From: Grifola frondosa
Taxonomy: Eukaryota; Basidiomycota; Agaricomycetes; Polyporales; Grifolaceae
NCBI GenBank assembly: GCA_001683735.1
Contig: LUGG01000005.1
Location: 186,001-250,000 of the forward strand
Length of the DNA: 64,000 nucleotides
Direction: 5' to 3'
Under the pieces are notes generated by a model. That model saw only the letters and a list, made by a program, of their open reading frames with translations. It was not told the DNA's origin and did not search any database. Numbering within the stretch: position 1 is the first letter of the stretch; each line of letters starts with the position of its first letter. A program made the position numbers and the translations under genes. Positions 9,997-20,856 of the stretch are shown here, piece by piece.

Positions 9997-12099
9997 TGTG
10001 TGCTCTGAAGCGAGTACCGGACGGAATGTTTCGCCGTAAACATCGTCTTATTAGGATAAAATACATCTTTCAGACGGTGCCATTCGCTCCAGATTCCGTC
10101 CGATATTCATTTCCCAAATTAGGAGGGATCCCTGCCAGCAAAGCAGGAGGAGACGAAATATTATCGTTGTTTGTGGCTGTATACTGTACATATTATTACA
10201 TTAGCACATATGTAGGACTAAGGGGAACTTTAAACTAAGGGAATACATGAAGTATTGAGGGAAGGGGAGGGGAGGAATTCTGGTGTGGCTGAGCCTGCAC
10301 CTACCAGAAATGGTATGTTTTCCGTCACATATTCTACCAAACAATGCCAGAATGATAAATAGGATATAAATGCGACCAAGGGGATGAAGGAATCAAGAAA
10401 TTTGATGAAGATTTGAGGGAGCAATGCAGCAGAACATTCTGGGGTGGTTGCCCAGAATGGTATGTTTTTATTTTAATATCATACAAAGATATGTACATAC
10501 TCTAATTATACTCGACTACCGCTTTCAGACGAACATAAAATGAAGAAAATCTGTCCAGAATTGAGGGAGTAGTGGAGGAAAAAACATATGGTGGCTATGT
10601 TTAAAACATACCAAATGTGGTATGTTTCCGCAACATGTGACAAATCCTGTATTTACCCCGAGCTCTATTATCCTGATATGGATAATACAAGCAGGTGGGA
10701 TTGTAATAATGAAGTATTACAACCTGACCTGGTTGTTTTATCAAAAATTACAATCTGGCCTGATTGTATTATCTAGTATTACAACCCTGACCTGATTGTA
10801 CTACTGAATATTACAATCAGACCAGATTGTATTACCAGGTAGTATTACAATCTGACCTGGTTGTTTTATCGAAAATTACAATCTGGCCTGATTGTATTAT
10901 TTAGTATTACAACCAGGTCAGATTGTACTACTGAATATTACAATCTGACCGGATTGTTTTATGGAAAATTACAATCAGGTCAGATTGTATTACCAGTAGT
11001 ATTACAATCTGGCCTGATTGTATTATCTAGTATTACAACCAGGTCAGATTGTACTATTCAATATTACAATCTGACCTGATTGTATTATCTAGTATTACAA
11101 CCTGACCAGATTGTTTTATCAAAAATTACAACCAGGTCAGATTGTACTATTCAATATTACAATCTGACCTGATTGTATTATCTAGTATTACAACCTGACC
11201 AGATTGTTTTATCAAAAATTACAACCTGGCCTGATTGTATTATCTAGTATTACAACCAGGTCAGATTGTACTATTCAATATTACAATCTGACCAGATTGT
11301 TTTATCGAAAATTACAACCTGGCCTGATTGTATTATCTAGTATTACAACCAGGTCAGATTGTACTATTCAATATTACAATCTGACCTGACTGTATTATCT
11401 AGTATTACAACCTGACCAGATTGTTTTATCGAAAATTACAATCTGGCCTGATTGTATTATCTAGTATTACAACCAGGTCAGATTGTACTATTCAATATTA
11501 CAATCTGACCTGATTGTATTATCTAGTATTACAACCTGGCCTGATTGTATTATCTAGTATTACAACCAGGTCAGATTGTACTATTCAATATTACAATCTG
11601 ACCTGATTGTATTATCTAGTATTACAACCTGACCAGATTGTTTTATCAAAAATTACAACCAGGTCAGATTGTACTATTCAAGTATTACAACCAGGTCAGA
11701 TTGTACTATTCAATATTACAATCTGACCAGATTGTTTTATCGAAAATTACAACCTGGCCTGGTTGTTTTATTGAATATTACAACCAGGTCAGATTGTACT
11801 ACTGAATATTACAATTTGACCTGATTGTACTACTGAATATTACAATCTGACCTGATTGTTTTATCGAAAATTACAACCTGGTCTGATTGTATTATCTAGT
11901 ATTACAATCAGGTCAGATTGTACTATAAAAATATTACAAGCAGCCCTAATTGTAAAAAAATGCGGCCTAGCTGTATTACAATGCTCCTATTGTAATACAA
12001 TATATATTACAATCTGCCCAGTATTGTACTACGGCATTTTTGACAACCTGACCAGCTAACTCACAACGGTTGTAGCAGGTTGATGCTATATTGTATTAC
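9997..12099 (-). repeat. Foldback right arm
   Basis: The arm is 2,103 bp and inverted relative to the left arm. Its repeat array (about 10690-11940) is shorter than the left one by roughly ten units. The outer and inner unique blocks are well conserved, so the arms have gained or lost repeats independently. Confidence 0.88.
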
Positions 12100-12167
12100 C
12101 AAAATGGTGACCACAGCTGTGGTATATGCGGTCGAGTGTTCGAGGTGTTCGAGGACACTGCAGTACC

Positions 12168-12182
12168 TAATGGCTCATAACC
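12168..12182 (-). other. Copia primer-binding site (initiator tRNA-Met anticodon half)
   Basis: Directly inside the 5' LTR the element strand reads GGTTATGAGCCATTA. Its complement contains GGCTCATAACC, which is the anticodon stem-loop of initiator tRNA-Met, not the tRNA 3' end. Drosophila copia and yeast Ty5 are known to prime from such an internally cleaved half-tRNA. Confidence 0.75.
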
Positions 12183-12410
12183 TGTTAAAGTCAGGGCCTC
12201 AGTCTCGTGGTACTCGACTTTAAATTGATGTAATCTACCTGTTAAAGTCAGGGCCTACGCTACGATGAGTCCAAATACTATCTAGGCTATAAGCTACTCA
12301 CCTCAGTCTCGTGGTACTCGACTGAGGTGTTACAAGTACAATACGACGCGTCAAGAGTCCGTTGTCACGGTCACGTGTCCAAGTCACAGTCGCGGTCTCT
12401 AGCCACAACA
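12183..12410 (-). repeat. Copia 5' LTR (right)
   Basis: This 228-bp LTR matches 2136-2363. It is followed inward by the primer-binding site and outward by the GCCAT duplication. As the 5' LTR it would carry the element promoter. Confidence 0.95.
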
Positions 12411-12415
12411 GCCAT
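12411..12415. repeat. Target-site duplication GCCAT, right copy
   Basis: This matches 2131-2135. The UFD4-like exon resumes in frame after one copy of the duplication is removed. Confidence 0.93.
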
Positions 12416-12870
12416 CGAGGATTTTAATATCAATGTAGCGGACTCGGGGCTCAATTTCACCATCCCAGACTATGACATCGAAGTTATCAGTCAGTCATTC
12501 CATTTAAACTTACGGTTTCCTTGTCCTCACACTTTTAAATAATAATAGTCTATCGGACGCACATCCCTGTTACCTTAGAGAATGTGGGCCGAGTACATCG
12601 AAGGGGTGATCGATGCGATCATTAGCAAGAGCGTACAGCTGCAAGCCAAGGCATTCCGCGAAGGGTTTTCCAAGGTCTTCTTGATATACCGGATCTGCGG
12701 GTGTTCAAGTTGGAGGAGCTCGTCGTGCCTTTCGGCAATGCTGATAAGGACTGGAGTGTAGAAAGTACGCCCCATCCAACCTTCTCAATCAATTTCTGTA
12801 AACATACCTGCTCGTATCGCAGCTTTGAGCGAGGCGTATAACAGCTGATGACCATGGTGCATTCACTTCA
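12416..12870 (+). pseudogene. UFD4/TRIP12-like HECT E3 relic, 3' part
   Basis: The exon cut by copia resumes with EDFNINVADSGLNFTIPDYD, the HECT segment that in homologs reads near VEDLGLDFTLPGY.DIEL. After an intron-like gap come HIPVTLENV, then in another frame AEYIEGVIDAIISKSVQLQA and FREGFSKVF. IPDLRVFKLEELVVPFGNAD and a spliced TLSEA follow. These match the UFD4 HECT C-lobe in order. The similarity stops near 12870, before the C-terminal segment that holds the catalytic cysteine. The relic is thus truncated at both ends as well as split by copia. Frame changes occur within GRV/AEY and after TLSEA. Confidence 0.75.
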
Positions 12871-13700
12871 TCTAGGACGACGACGCGGGATCAGAAGTAG
12901 CGTCTCCTCGACGGCCGTGCATCAACCCCCAACTTACATGATGGTTCTGAATTTCAAGCCTCTGCTGTCTTGTCTCCTCCGATCTCCACTCGATTCTGTC
13001 TTCTTTTTCTTTTCCTCGACTCCCGCAACATCCATGCCCTCTCTCACTCGCTACCCCATCACGGTCCGAGTGCCTCACGTGCTCAGCGCCGCTGGCCACT
13101 GGCAACCATATGCCTCCAATATCACGTTATCATCAACCTCCGCAAGTCCTTCGCGCTTCCCTCCAACCTATCTTAATACCCAGCTTCCTCTGTCTCCTCC
13201 GTTTCTGTCAACCGTCTGTATCACGGTATTCCGCGTTCTCTGCGCATATCCCGATATCCCGAACCATCCCAAATTGCCTCCGTCTCGAAGATTGCCGTTC
13301 TGTCTATCTTTATCACCATCTCGACCTCGATTTTTACCAATGCTAGTTTGCTCGAAACTTTTAATACTCCGCTGTCTTGTCTCCTCCGATCTCCACTCGA
13401 TTCTGTCTTCTTTTTCTTTTCCTCGACTCCCGCAACATCCATGCCCTCTCTCACTCGCTACCCCATCGCGGTCCGAGCGCCGCACGCGCTCGGGCCCGCT
13501 GGCAACCGTATGCCTCCAATATCATGTTACCATCAACCTTTGCAAGTCCTTCGCGCCTCCCTCCAACCTATCTTTATACCCAGCCTCCTCTGTCTCCTCT
13601 ACATCTCTATCAACTGTCTATATCAACCCTATATGCGAGGTAGCACGGCTCAAATGCTCTTCTCAATCGTCTGTGTCAAATCCTCTGCGGGATTCACAGA
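12871..13700. repeat. CT-rich stretch with a 260-bp direct duplication
   Basis: Positions 12964-13225 and 13371-13630 are direct copies, offset by 407 bp. They share GCTGTCTTGTCTCCTCCGAT and a following block ending in CTCTGTCTCCTC with scattered substitutions. Long open frames on both strands here simply reflect the biased composition. I see no gene. Confidence 0.65.
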
Positions 13701-13949
13701 AGGCGAGATATGTCACCCAACTTGTTGGTTAGTCCACAGTTCCTTTACTTTTTTCATCGGGTATAGATTATTTGCACCAGCTGTCCAGCTTGTCCTCGTC
13801 TGTGGCGAATCTGTGCTGGGCAGCTGTGTCAGACAACAATGCAGTGCATTGGAACACCGTCTACCCCACATTCTGTCGATATAATCCGATCAACGTTGAC
13901 GCTGATTGTCTACAGATCAGGCTGTTCAGTGTCTCTGCGAAATATGGCA

Positions 13950-14335
13950 TCCCGATGACATCCCAGCTGCCTTCACTTGTGGGCACGACGCGCTTTACTC
14001 CCGGCCTGCGTCATCCCCCCAAGCTGCGCCGCCGGTCATTCAGCAAAAGCTCTTTGCAACTCGCAACAACCAATTACCTTCCCCCGTCATGTTCCTCCCC
14101 TCCATCATCACTTTCCGACACAGACGATTTAGTTCAGCATCCGATGTGGCCTCCGACTGCAACCTCGTACCTATAGTGTTTCTTACACGAAGTCCTTCGC
14201 CGCTCTCGGGCATTCACCGATATCCTCCAGACTGCTCTGTACTATCTAGAGGCCATCCATGGGAAGATTTCAGGGCTTATCTGCAAAAAGAGGACAATGG
14301 TGACTCCGCTTCTCTTTATTTATTTCTTCTATACT
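13950..14335 (+). pseudogene. Cyclin-like (Pcl-type) fragment
   Basis: A serine/proline-rich stretch with SSLSDTDDLVQHPMWPPTAT is followed, near 14180-14300, by FLHEVLRRSRAFTDILQTAL and YYLEAI. These resemble the first helices of Pho85-type (Pcl) cyclin boxes in Agaricomycetes. The continuation of the cyclin box is missing; about 100 bp further on, fatty-acid-synthase sequence begins. The assignment rests on motif memory only and the fragment is short. Confidence 0.4.
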
Positions 14336-14399
14336 AACATTATTCTTTGTTCAGCGGTTATGGTCCGAGGCGGGCGCTCGGACGTGGTTGGAACTCCGT

Positions 14400-17215
14400 T
14401 GTTGCCACCCGCGCTCAGCATGCGGGTTCTCATTACCCCCTTATGGTGTTGGTAGTTCCAGCTGGGACGCCGTCACCAACAGTGAGGAGTTTCTGCAACT
14501 TCAAGCTGAACAGGAGCACTTCACCGCGCGCTTTCTGCCGTGCTTCAATCTCGTCTTGACGCCATTGCGAAAGAGCACGGCGACAGCTACATTGACGGCA
14601 TTCAGCCTGTGTTCGATTCTCTGAATGCGGGGCATTTCGACTCCTCTTGGAACTGGGTCCAACAAGACACTCTCCTCATGTACTACGACATAATTTTCGG
14701 CCGCTTGACAACTATCGACCGAGAAATAACTGCTCGTTGCACCGCTATCATGAACCGCGCAGATCCTGAGTTAGTGACATATATGCAGTCCTAAATCGAC
14801 CAATGCGGGTGAGAACTACAAGCTGGTGGAGTAGTTTGGGCAGCAACTCATCGATAACTGCCGCGAAGTCCTGGATCAACCGCCCCCTATAAAGACGGTG
14901 CGTTTTTAATATAATATGATCAACTTTTAGTTCTTACCTTTTTTCAGTGACATTCCCGACCGCTCCTCACACTGAGGTCACCGCGAAAGGCGATATCATC
15001 TACACAGAGATTGTTCGGGAGAACGTTCGCAAGCTTGAGGCGTATGTCGAAGAGATGGCCAGCGGTGATACGATTACCGCCCCGACGAATATTCAGAAGA
15101 TTCAAGACGATGTGTTGAAACTGTGGAACGTCGTGAAGTCACAGCCGGAGATCAGCGAAGAGCAGAAGAATCGCATCAAAGCGTTATACGAAGGTGTCAT
15201 GCGATCGCTTCGCAAACGACCGGAATCTCGTCCTCGTCCTGGAGTCCCCAGCAACGCCGATCTTCATCCCAGTTCCTGCGTCCTCAAGTATCCAGTGTCA
15301 CGTCCATTACAGCGGGCAAAGTGCCTCTTCTTCATCTCAAGCGTAAAGTCGGTACGAACTGGGATACAGTAGCAACCTCACCGGTGTATACCTCGACATC
15401 CTGCATGAGATCGCAACATCGGGTACAACCTTCAAAGACAAGAATGCTCTTTTGACCGGCGTCGGCAAGGGCTCCATCGGAGTCGAGATCCTGAAGGGCC
15501 TCCTCTCTGGAGGCGCGCACGTCGTGATCACCACTTCGCGCTATAGCCGGCCGACCGTCGAGTACTACCAGGGCATTTTCCAGCGGTTCGGTAGCAAAGG
15601 CTCCGCGCTCACCGTCGTGCCGTTCAATCAAGGTCGAAGCAGGACGTGGAAGCTCTTGTCCATTATTACTCCATTCTTGGCCTCGACCTGGACTACATCT
15701 TGCCATTCGCTGCTGTACCGGAGAATGGTCGTGAGATCGACGGCTTGGACGACAAGTCCGAACTCGCGCACCGCATCATGCTGGTCAACCTCCTCCGCTT
15801 GCTAGGAGCTGTGAAGATCAAGAAAGTGAGCCTCCATTTCGTAACTCGACCCACTCAGGTTATCCTCCCTTTGTCTCCTAATCATGGACTGTTCGGCAAC
15901 GATGGCTTGTACTCAGAGTCTAAGATTTCGCTGGAGACGCTGTTCAACCGATGGAACTCCGAAAGCTGGGGAAATACCTTTGCCTTGCGGGAGCTGTTAT
16001 TGGGTAATTATCCTGTTTTTCCCTCTTTTAACACCCTTCTCATTCTTGTCATTTAGCTGGACTCGCGGGATTGGCCTGATGGACGCCACGAACATGGTCG
16101 CCCATGACGTTGAAAGCCACGGCGTTCGCACCTTCTCGGCCAAGGAGATGGCATTCAGGTGTCTGTCTCATCGGTGAGCAAAGGATCATCTTCATATATA
16201 TTTTTATTGATGATATATGAAAGAACCCGAGCTATTCCGTGGTTACGACTCCAAGGTCTTCAACCAAGAAATTGAACTCTTGCATGACCTCGAACCTTTC
16301 GAAGTCGCTGAAGTTCGGATTCAAGTACGAGCACGGTGACAAATGCGACATCTGGGCTGCTGAAGGTGGCCAGTAGTTCGTCAAGTTCAAGAAGGTTCTC
16401 GCGTCCTTGTTCTGAAGAGTTCAAGTTTAATCGAGTCGTTTCTGGGCAGATTCTACGAGTTGGAGTTCGGCCGTTGTGGTATCCCGCAGATATAATAGCT
16501 CAAACCGACAGGACGTCCGTGTGGTCCCTCACCTCCGCAGTGGAGGCTCTCAATATGTTCGGTATTATGGATCCTTGTGAGCTGTACTATTATGTATCCA
16601 TCCGATGTTGGATCGAATATTGGGAGCAGTATGGGCGGCATAGAGAGTCTACCGCAGATGTTCGAGGATTGCAGGGATAAGAAGGTCCAGAACGACATTG
16701 TGCAAGAGACGTGCGCCGTTTAATGGTTCTTGTGTTCGTTCCGTTGCTAACCGACCGCGTTCCAGATTTACCTTATCAATTTAACTCGCTTCTGCTTTCT
16801 TCGAGTAGTCCCATCAAAATTCCTGTGCGCCTGGTGAGCATTTTTTGATTTAATCAGCTTAACTTGGTCCTAACAACGAAGTATATAGTGCAACTGTGCT
16901 CCAATAGATTTAAATCACTCGCAACACGTTGCTGTACGGCAAGGCTAAGATGATGCTGGCGGGCAGTAGTTTCGATGACTTCAGCGAAGAGGGTTCGTAC
17001 GAATTCGCCAGCATGAAAGTGACTATACTGACCTTTCGCACTCCGTACACAGATCCCGCAAAATCATTTCTCCATCATAAACATGCACTGAAGATGAAGT
17101 ACAGGAAGATTCTGGATGCACGAGACGCGTCGGCCCTGCCTACTTCTGAATCTTTTCTCGCCGGCTACTGCAGGTCGCACACCCATACGCTCGAGCGCGG
17201 GCTCTGCACATAGCT
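14400..17215 (+). pseudogene. Fatty acid synthase alpha-subunit relic
   Basis: Pieces follow the order of fungal FAS alpha. SSWDAVTNSEEF and YIDGIQPVF come first, then HFDSSWNWVQQDTLLMYYDI and DVLKLWNVVKSQPEI. The ketoreductase nucleotide-binding motif [20 protein letters not shown] lies near 15450-15510. [19 protein letters not shown] and [20 protein letters not shown] follow. After about 16175 roughly 200 residues are missing. The sequence resumes at EPELFRGYD (16215), continues through TDRTSVWSLTSAVEALNMFG toward the ketosynthase, and ends after GSSFDDFSEEGSYEFASMK. The N-terminal ACP region and the C-terminal part are absent. In-frame TAG codons occur at 14832-14834 and 16374-16376 (Trp to stop), and there are several one-base losses. 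It is clearly a relic; a functional FAS alpha must lie elsewhere. Confidence 0.87.
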
Positions 17216-17690
17216 TGCATGATGCCTAATATGACTCCCCAGAAATGAGAGAAGTAACACTATCTATCTCTAGATCTATATAAATTCTTCTATTTGTCGA
17301 AATTTTCAGGAGTCTTCGCAGCCGCAGCGATGTAAGGTTCCTTTTGTAATTACTGGGGTACTTATTTGTATTAACACCATCTTACTGTTCTTTACGGTCG
17401 CACGCCAATGTTTCTCTACTTATTTCTTATTTTCTTGAGCAGTCTTCCGGTTCTCTTCAGTACCTTACGCTTCTTGAAATTTGGGCGCTAACAATCTTAT
17501 TACAGCTCTTGATATATTTACGATACTTTGACTGTTTAAAAACAATTATATAAGAGAAACAAGAGAAGTTTAAGACAGATAAGCCAAAACCGAGTTTTGC
17601 TGATGTCGCAGTGATCGTTGAGATACCGAGCTGTTAAACATCAAAGGTCGACAGAGATTTTCCCACCTCAACGTTCGCCCTTGCCATCAC
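17216..17690. other. Gene-free AT-rich spacer
   Basis: This is about 475 bp between the FAS relic and the serine-hydrolase gene. No conserved frame or repeat was noticed. It presumably holds the promoter of the downstream gene. Confidence 0.5.
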
Positions 17691-17693
17691 ACT

Positions 17694-19749
17694 ATGTTGG
17701 CCTTATGGATTGGTCTCCTCGCTTTTCCGTATGCCCGCGCATTCCTATTTTTGGGTGGGCCAGTCCAAATGCCTTTTGGTACAAATTTCTCGTATATTTC
17801 GCCCACTGAGGAGCTCGGTGCCGCAAGACCAAAGCCAGCAATCACACCCGAGATCTCGTCATTTGTCGAGAAACTTTTAGCGGAGCATCATGTTCCTGGG
17901 ACCTCTGTAGGTGTGATAAGGCTGACAGAGGAAAACAAGGTCAATACCGAGTTCGGTGCGGGGGAACATGTCAGAGGATGGCTCAAAAATGACCAAAGAG
18001 GTCAGCATACGATTGAGGCATTTGGTACAATTCGCCTATGAAATAAGCTGACCTCTATGGTAGACTCTTTTCGACATTGGGTCCTGCTCCAAGGCCTTTC
18101 TTGCAAGCGCAATGGGAATCTTGATGGACGATTTTGCTCTCGGGCGAAACGTCTCAGCGCTCCCCTCCGCAGTCCATACATTCACTTGGGACACCAAGAT
18201 CAAGGACCTCTTCTCCGGACGAGTCTGAGTGGAAGCTCGCAGATCGATGGGCAACTGAGAAAGCGAATGTGAGAGACATCTTGAATCATGTCTCTGGCCT
18301 ACCTCGGTGCGGCTGAACTTCTGCTCCACGATGCGGTCATTAAATAGATAAATTCGACAGACATGACTTTTCCTATAAAGCAGATGATACGCCTGCTGAT
18401 GTTATGCGGAGACTCCGGTATCTCAAACCTGCATATGAGCTCCGCGAGCAATGGTCGTACAATAATCAGGTAGGAAACAGTCTGCGTCTTCAGGCCTCCC
18501 TAACTCACCCTGAGATTAGATGTACGTGCTCGGAGCCCACATCATTTCCACGTATTCTGGCTCCCCATTCACTAGCTTCGTGAAGGAGCGCATCTTTGTC
18601 CCTCTGAATATGTCGGCCACGACTTATTCTAGCCGCGAGGCCGCACAGTCAGGACTCTTTAGCCAGTCGTGGACGAGCCAGGGACAGAGGCGGATTCCTT
18701 TTTGGTTCGATGTTGACAGCATCTCCGATCTTATTGCAGGTCCAGGTGGGATTATTTCCAGCGTTGTTGACATGGTACGTCATGTAAAAGAATTGTTCAC
18801 TACATACTCACGTTCGCGATCCATAGTCAAAATGGATCGCCACCCTCTTGAACTCCGGTGTCAATCCTGAGACGAATGTATCAGTAATCCCGAGGTCAAC
18901 GTTCGATGAAACCACGACAGCTCATTCAATCGTCGTCGGTAAACCACCCACTCCGGAAATGTCCATATTGGGCTACGGCATGGGTTGGATGCAATCCTCT
19001 ATTCAAGGCCACCAAGTCAGCATTACCATGTATGCGTTCAAGTACTACATGCTCTCGACTGATACTTGTTTGTCATTGTAGACCCTATCTCATGGTGGCG
19101 GTCTTCCCGGATTCTTAACAAATGTCGTGTTGTTTCCCTCGGATGGCCTCGGTATCGTTGCCCTCGTAAACTCTGATGGGCCACATGGCATACAGGATAT
19201 CGTCCCCAGTCGCATCCTTGCTGATCTCTTAGGCTTGCACCAGCCCTCACCCCTGGCCAGTAACGATCGCCCTAACGATCGCAATCATACGTGTTCCACT
19301 GAAAGTAACAGCTTGAATATCCCACTGGACAGTACGCCGGAACGTACACTAATCCAGGGTATGGTTCCTTCACACTCTGCGCTTCGACAAACGACTCCCA
19401 ATACTGCTCCGAGGTTCTCGGCGACTTCGCCGCTATCCCAAACGCAGTAGTGCCAAACGCATTGTACGCCGCGTGGCCACGCGCCTGGTCCTCCCACCTC
19501 CGCATGCGCCACTTATCCGGCAGCTCCTTTGGGCTTTCACTCAGTACCCTTTTCCCGCGTGGCTATGGGCGGGACACGTCGCCATTCACATTTTCGTTGT
19601 TTGGAGACATCGAGCTACCATTGGAATGCGTTGTTACGGATGGTAAGGTTATCGGATGCGGCCTCGATACTTATGACGCGACCAAACCATCGAAGAGGCC
19701 CGAAGATTCCGTTGAAGACTGGGCTGATGTCTGGTTTGTTAGGACTTGA
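17694..19749 (+). CDS. Secreted serine beta-lactamase-like hydrolase (frameshifted)
   Basis: The class C beta-lactamase/esterase fold is recognisable. A signal-peptide-like N-terminus (MLALWIGLLAFPYARA) is followed by the nucleophile motif S-C-S-K in TLFDIGSCSKAFLASAMG. DILNHVSGLPR and a YNNQ tyrosine motif follow, with a lid/core segment MYVLGAHIISTYSGSPF. The third conserved motif is HGGGLPGF. Introns fit at 18001-18063, 18307-18360, 18470-18519, 18775-18826 and 19016-19081. The C-terminal beta-domain ends DTYDATKPSKRPEDSVEDWA and stops at 19747-19749. Single-base losses break the frame before intron 1, near 18205 and near 19310. It would hydrolyse amide or ester bonds in the secretory pathway or outside the cell; its substrate is unknown. 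It could be a pseudogene or a sequencing-damaged gene. Confidence 0.78.
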
Positions 19750-20124
19750 TGGGTATGCGACGACGAGCGGGAAACAATGTGAATCGATAGTATTAAGCAG
19801 TTCTGTAGAGTTGTTAGTGTTTAAGTTGTGCGTTTAGTGTCTCTTGAATCCGGTGGCAACGTATACCCGAATAGTTGGCTGTGACGCCCATGATGAATTT
19901 CAAGAGTACTTGTTGATAGTTATTGTGTTTTTCCCAATTAGACGACTCAACGCCGACAACATTGGATCGAATAAGATCGAAGGCAAGGAACGTGACGTGT
20001 GACCCTTCTCGTGAGTTCGAACGATTTCTACCTGTTTCTCGTCTTCGAAGCCAATTCCTTCGGCGTTCGAGTGCATTCGAGTACTTAGCAATCTTTCATA
20101 CTGTTCGTCTTCACTATCCAAACC

Positions 20125-20166
20125 TCTGGAATGTTCTGTTTCCTCACGAAGACTGGACATATAAAG
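20125..20166 (+). promoter_or_regulatory. Heat-shock element and TATA box of hsp20-1
   Basis: TGGAATGTTCTG at 20127-20138 contains inverted GAA/TTC units spaced by two bases. A TATAAAG follows at 20160-20166, about 90 bp before the start codon. This is the expected layout for an Hsf1-driven promoter. Confidence 0.65.
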
Positions 20167-20252
20167 TCTGCGACGGGATGCACAGAACATTTCAACGCAT
20201 CGCTTCAAAACCATCCACCACCAATCTCACCATACTCAATATCACTTAAACG

Positions 20253-20856
20253 ATGTCGCTTGTCACATTTTTCAACGAGCCCATCGACTGCCTCTCAGAC
20301 TTCGATCGACTTTTCGACGAGGCCTTCAACCGTACTGCTGGCAATAATGGTCGGCACCAGATCCAGTGTCATACCACCTGTGGTAACGGCCTCCATCGCT
20401 CTTTGAGGCCGACGTAAGTCCCCTTTGCATTATGTCGGCCTTCGCAACTCGATTCTAATGATCAAATACAGGATCGACGTCCACGAGGATGCTGAGAAGA
20501 ACGTCATCACTGCGACGTTCGAACTGCCCGGTATCAAAAAGGAGGACGTCAACATCGACGTGCACAACAATGTTCTGACCGTGTCCGGCGCGTCCGAGCT
20601 CTCGTCAGACCATGACGAACATGGCTACGTCGTTCGGGAGCGTAGGTACGGCAAGTTCTCGAGAGCGCTGCGGTTACCCCAGGGCATAAAGGTGAGCATC
20701 TAGATTTGTCAGCTAACTGCGAAGACAAATTATGTCTGACCTGCATGTTTCTTGTAGGCTGAGGAGATCAAAGCGGGAATGGAGAACGGTGTTCTGACTG
20801 TCAGCTTCCCGAGGACCTCTTCAGAGCCAGCTCCGCAAAGGATTGCCATTTCTTAA
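20253..20856 (+). CDS. Small heat-shock protein (Hsp20/alpha-crystallin), copy 1
   Basis: Three exons (20253-20413, 20472-20691, 20758-20856) encode 159 residues with no frame break. The N-terminal arm MSLVTFFNEPIDCLSDFDRL is typical of fungal class. The alpha-crystallin domain contains DAEKNVITATFELPGIKKED, VNIDVHNNVLTVSG and YVVRERRYGKFSRAL. The last exon supplies EEIKAGMENGVLTVSFP and a C-terminal RIAIS with the I-x-I motif that docks into neighbouring subunits. It acts as an ATP-independent holdase in the cytosol. Copy 2 at 57.1 kb has the same intron positions, and a deleted inverted copy lies at 23.5-23.9 kb. Confidence 0.93.

Larger units (their letters stand above)
6914..12099. mobile_element. 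Foldback-like element with 2.1-2.4 kb inverted arms, nested in copia
   Basis: Left arm 6914-9311 and right arm 9997-12099 are inverted copies around a 685-bp loop. The outer about 170 bp of each arm is unique sequence (GTAATACAATATAGCATCAA outermost). The middle is a long array of a roughly 30-bp repeat. The inner about 0.7 kb is unique and again inverted between arms (8630-9311 against 9997-10690). No transposase, gag or pol reading frame is seen in arms or loop. Long inverted termini made of short tandem repeats around a variable centre is the architecture of foldback elements such as Drosophila FB and plant FARE. I could not find a convincing target-site duplication. The insertion lies between the copia primer-binding site and gag. 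Presumably it was mobilised in trans. Confidence 0.85.
2136..12410 (-). mobile_element. Complete Ty1/copia LTR retrotransposon with nested insertion
   Basis: Two 228-bp LTRs (2136-2363 and 12183-12410) begin TG and end CA and are nearly identical. They are flanked by the 5-bp duplication GCCAT at 2131-2135 and 12411-12415. On the minus strand the order is 5' LTR, primer-binding site, gag, protease, integrase, reverse transcriptase, RNase H, polypurine tract, 3' LTR. This domain order (integrase before reverse transcriptase) defines copia/Pseudoviridae. Removing the nested foldback element leaves about 5.1 kb, normal for the family. The pol region has several frameshifts, and the second aspartate of the RT catalytic motif is changed. 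The element is therefore inactive, although its LTRs differ at only a handful of positions. Confidence 0.95.

Noticed and set aside
8886..10424. Mirror-image open frames on opposite strands (MLPQIF...)
   Set aside because: They are the same inverted-arm sequence read twice, with no conserved motif. They are by-products of the foldback structure, not genes.
7085..11940. CRISPR-like alternation of repeats and short spacers
   Set aside because: Spacers are about ten bases, recur many times, and the repeats are quasi-palindromic in a eukaryotic foldback arm. There are no cas genes.
12848..13732. 294-codon plus-strand open frame in the CT-rich duplication
   Set aside because: It is low complexity, spans a direct repeat, and matches no family.
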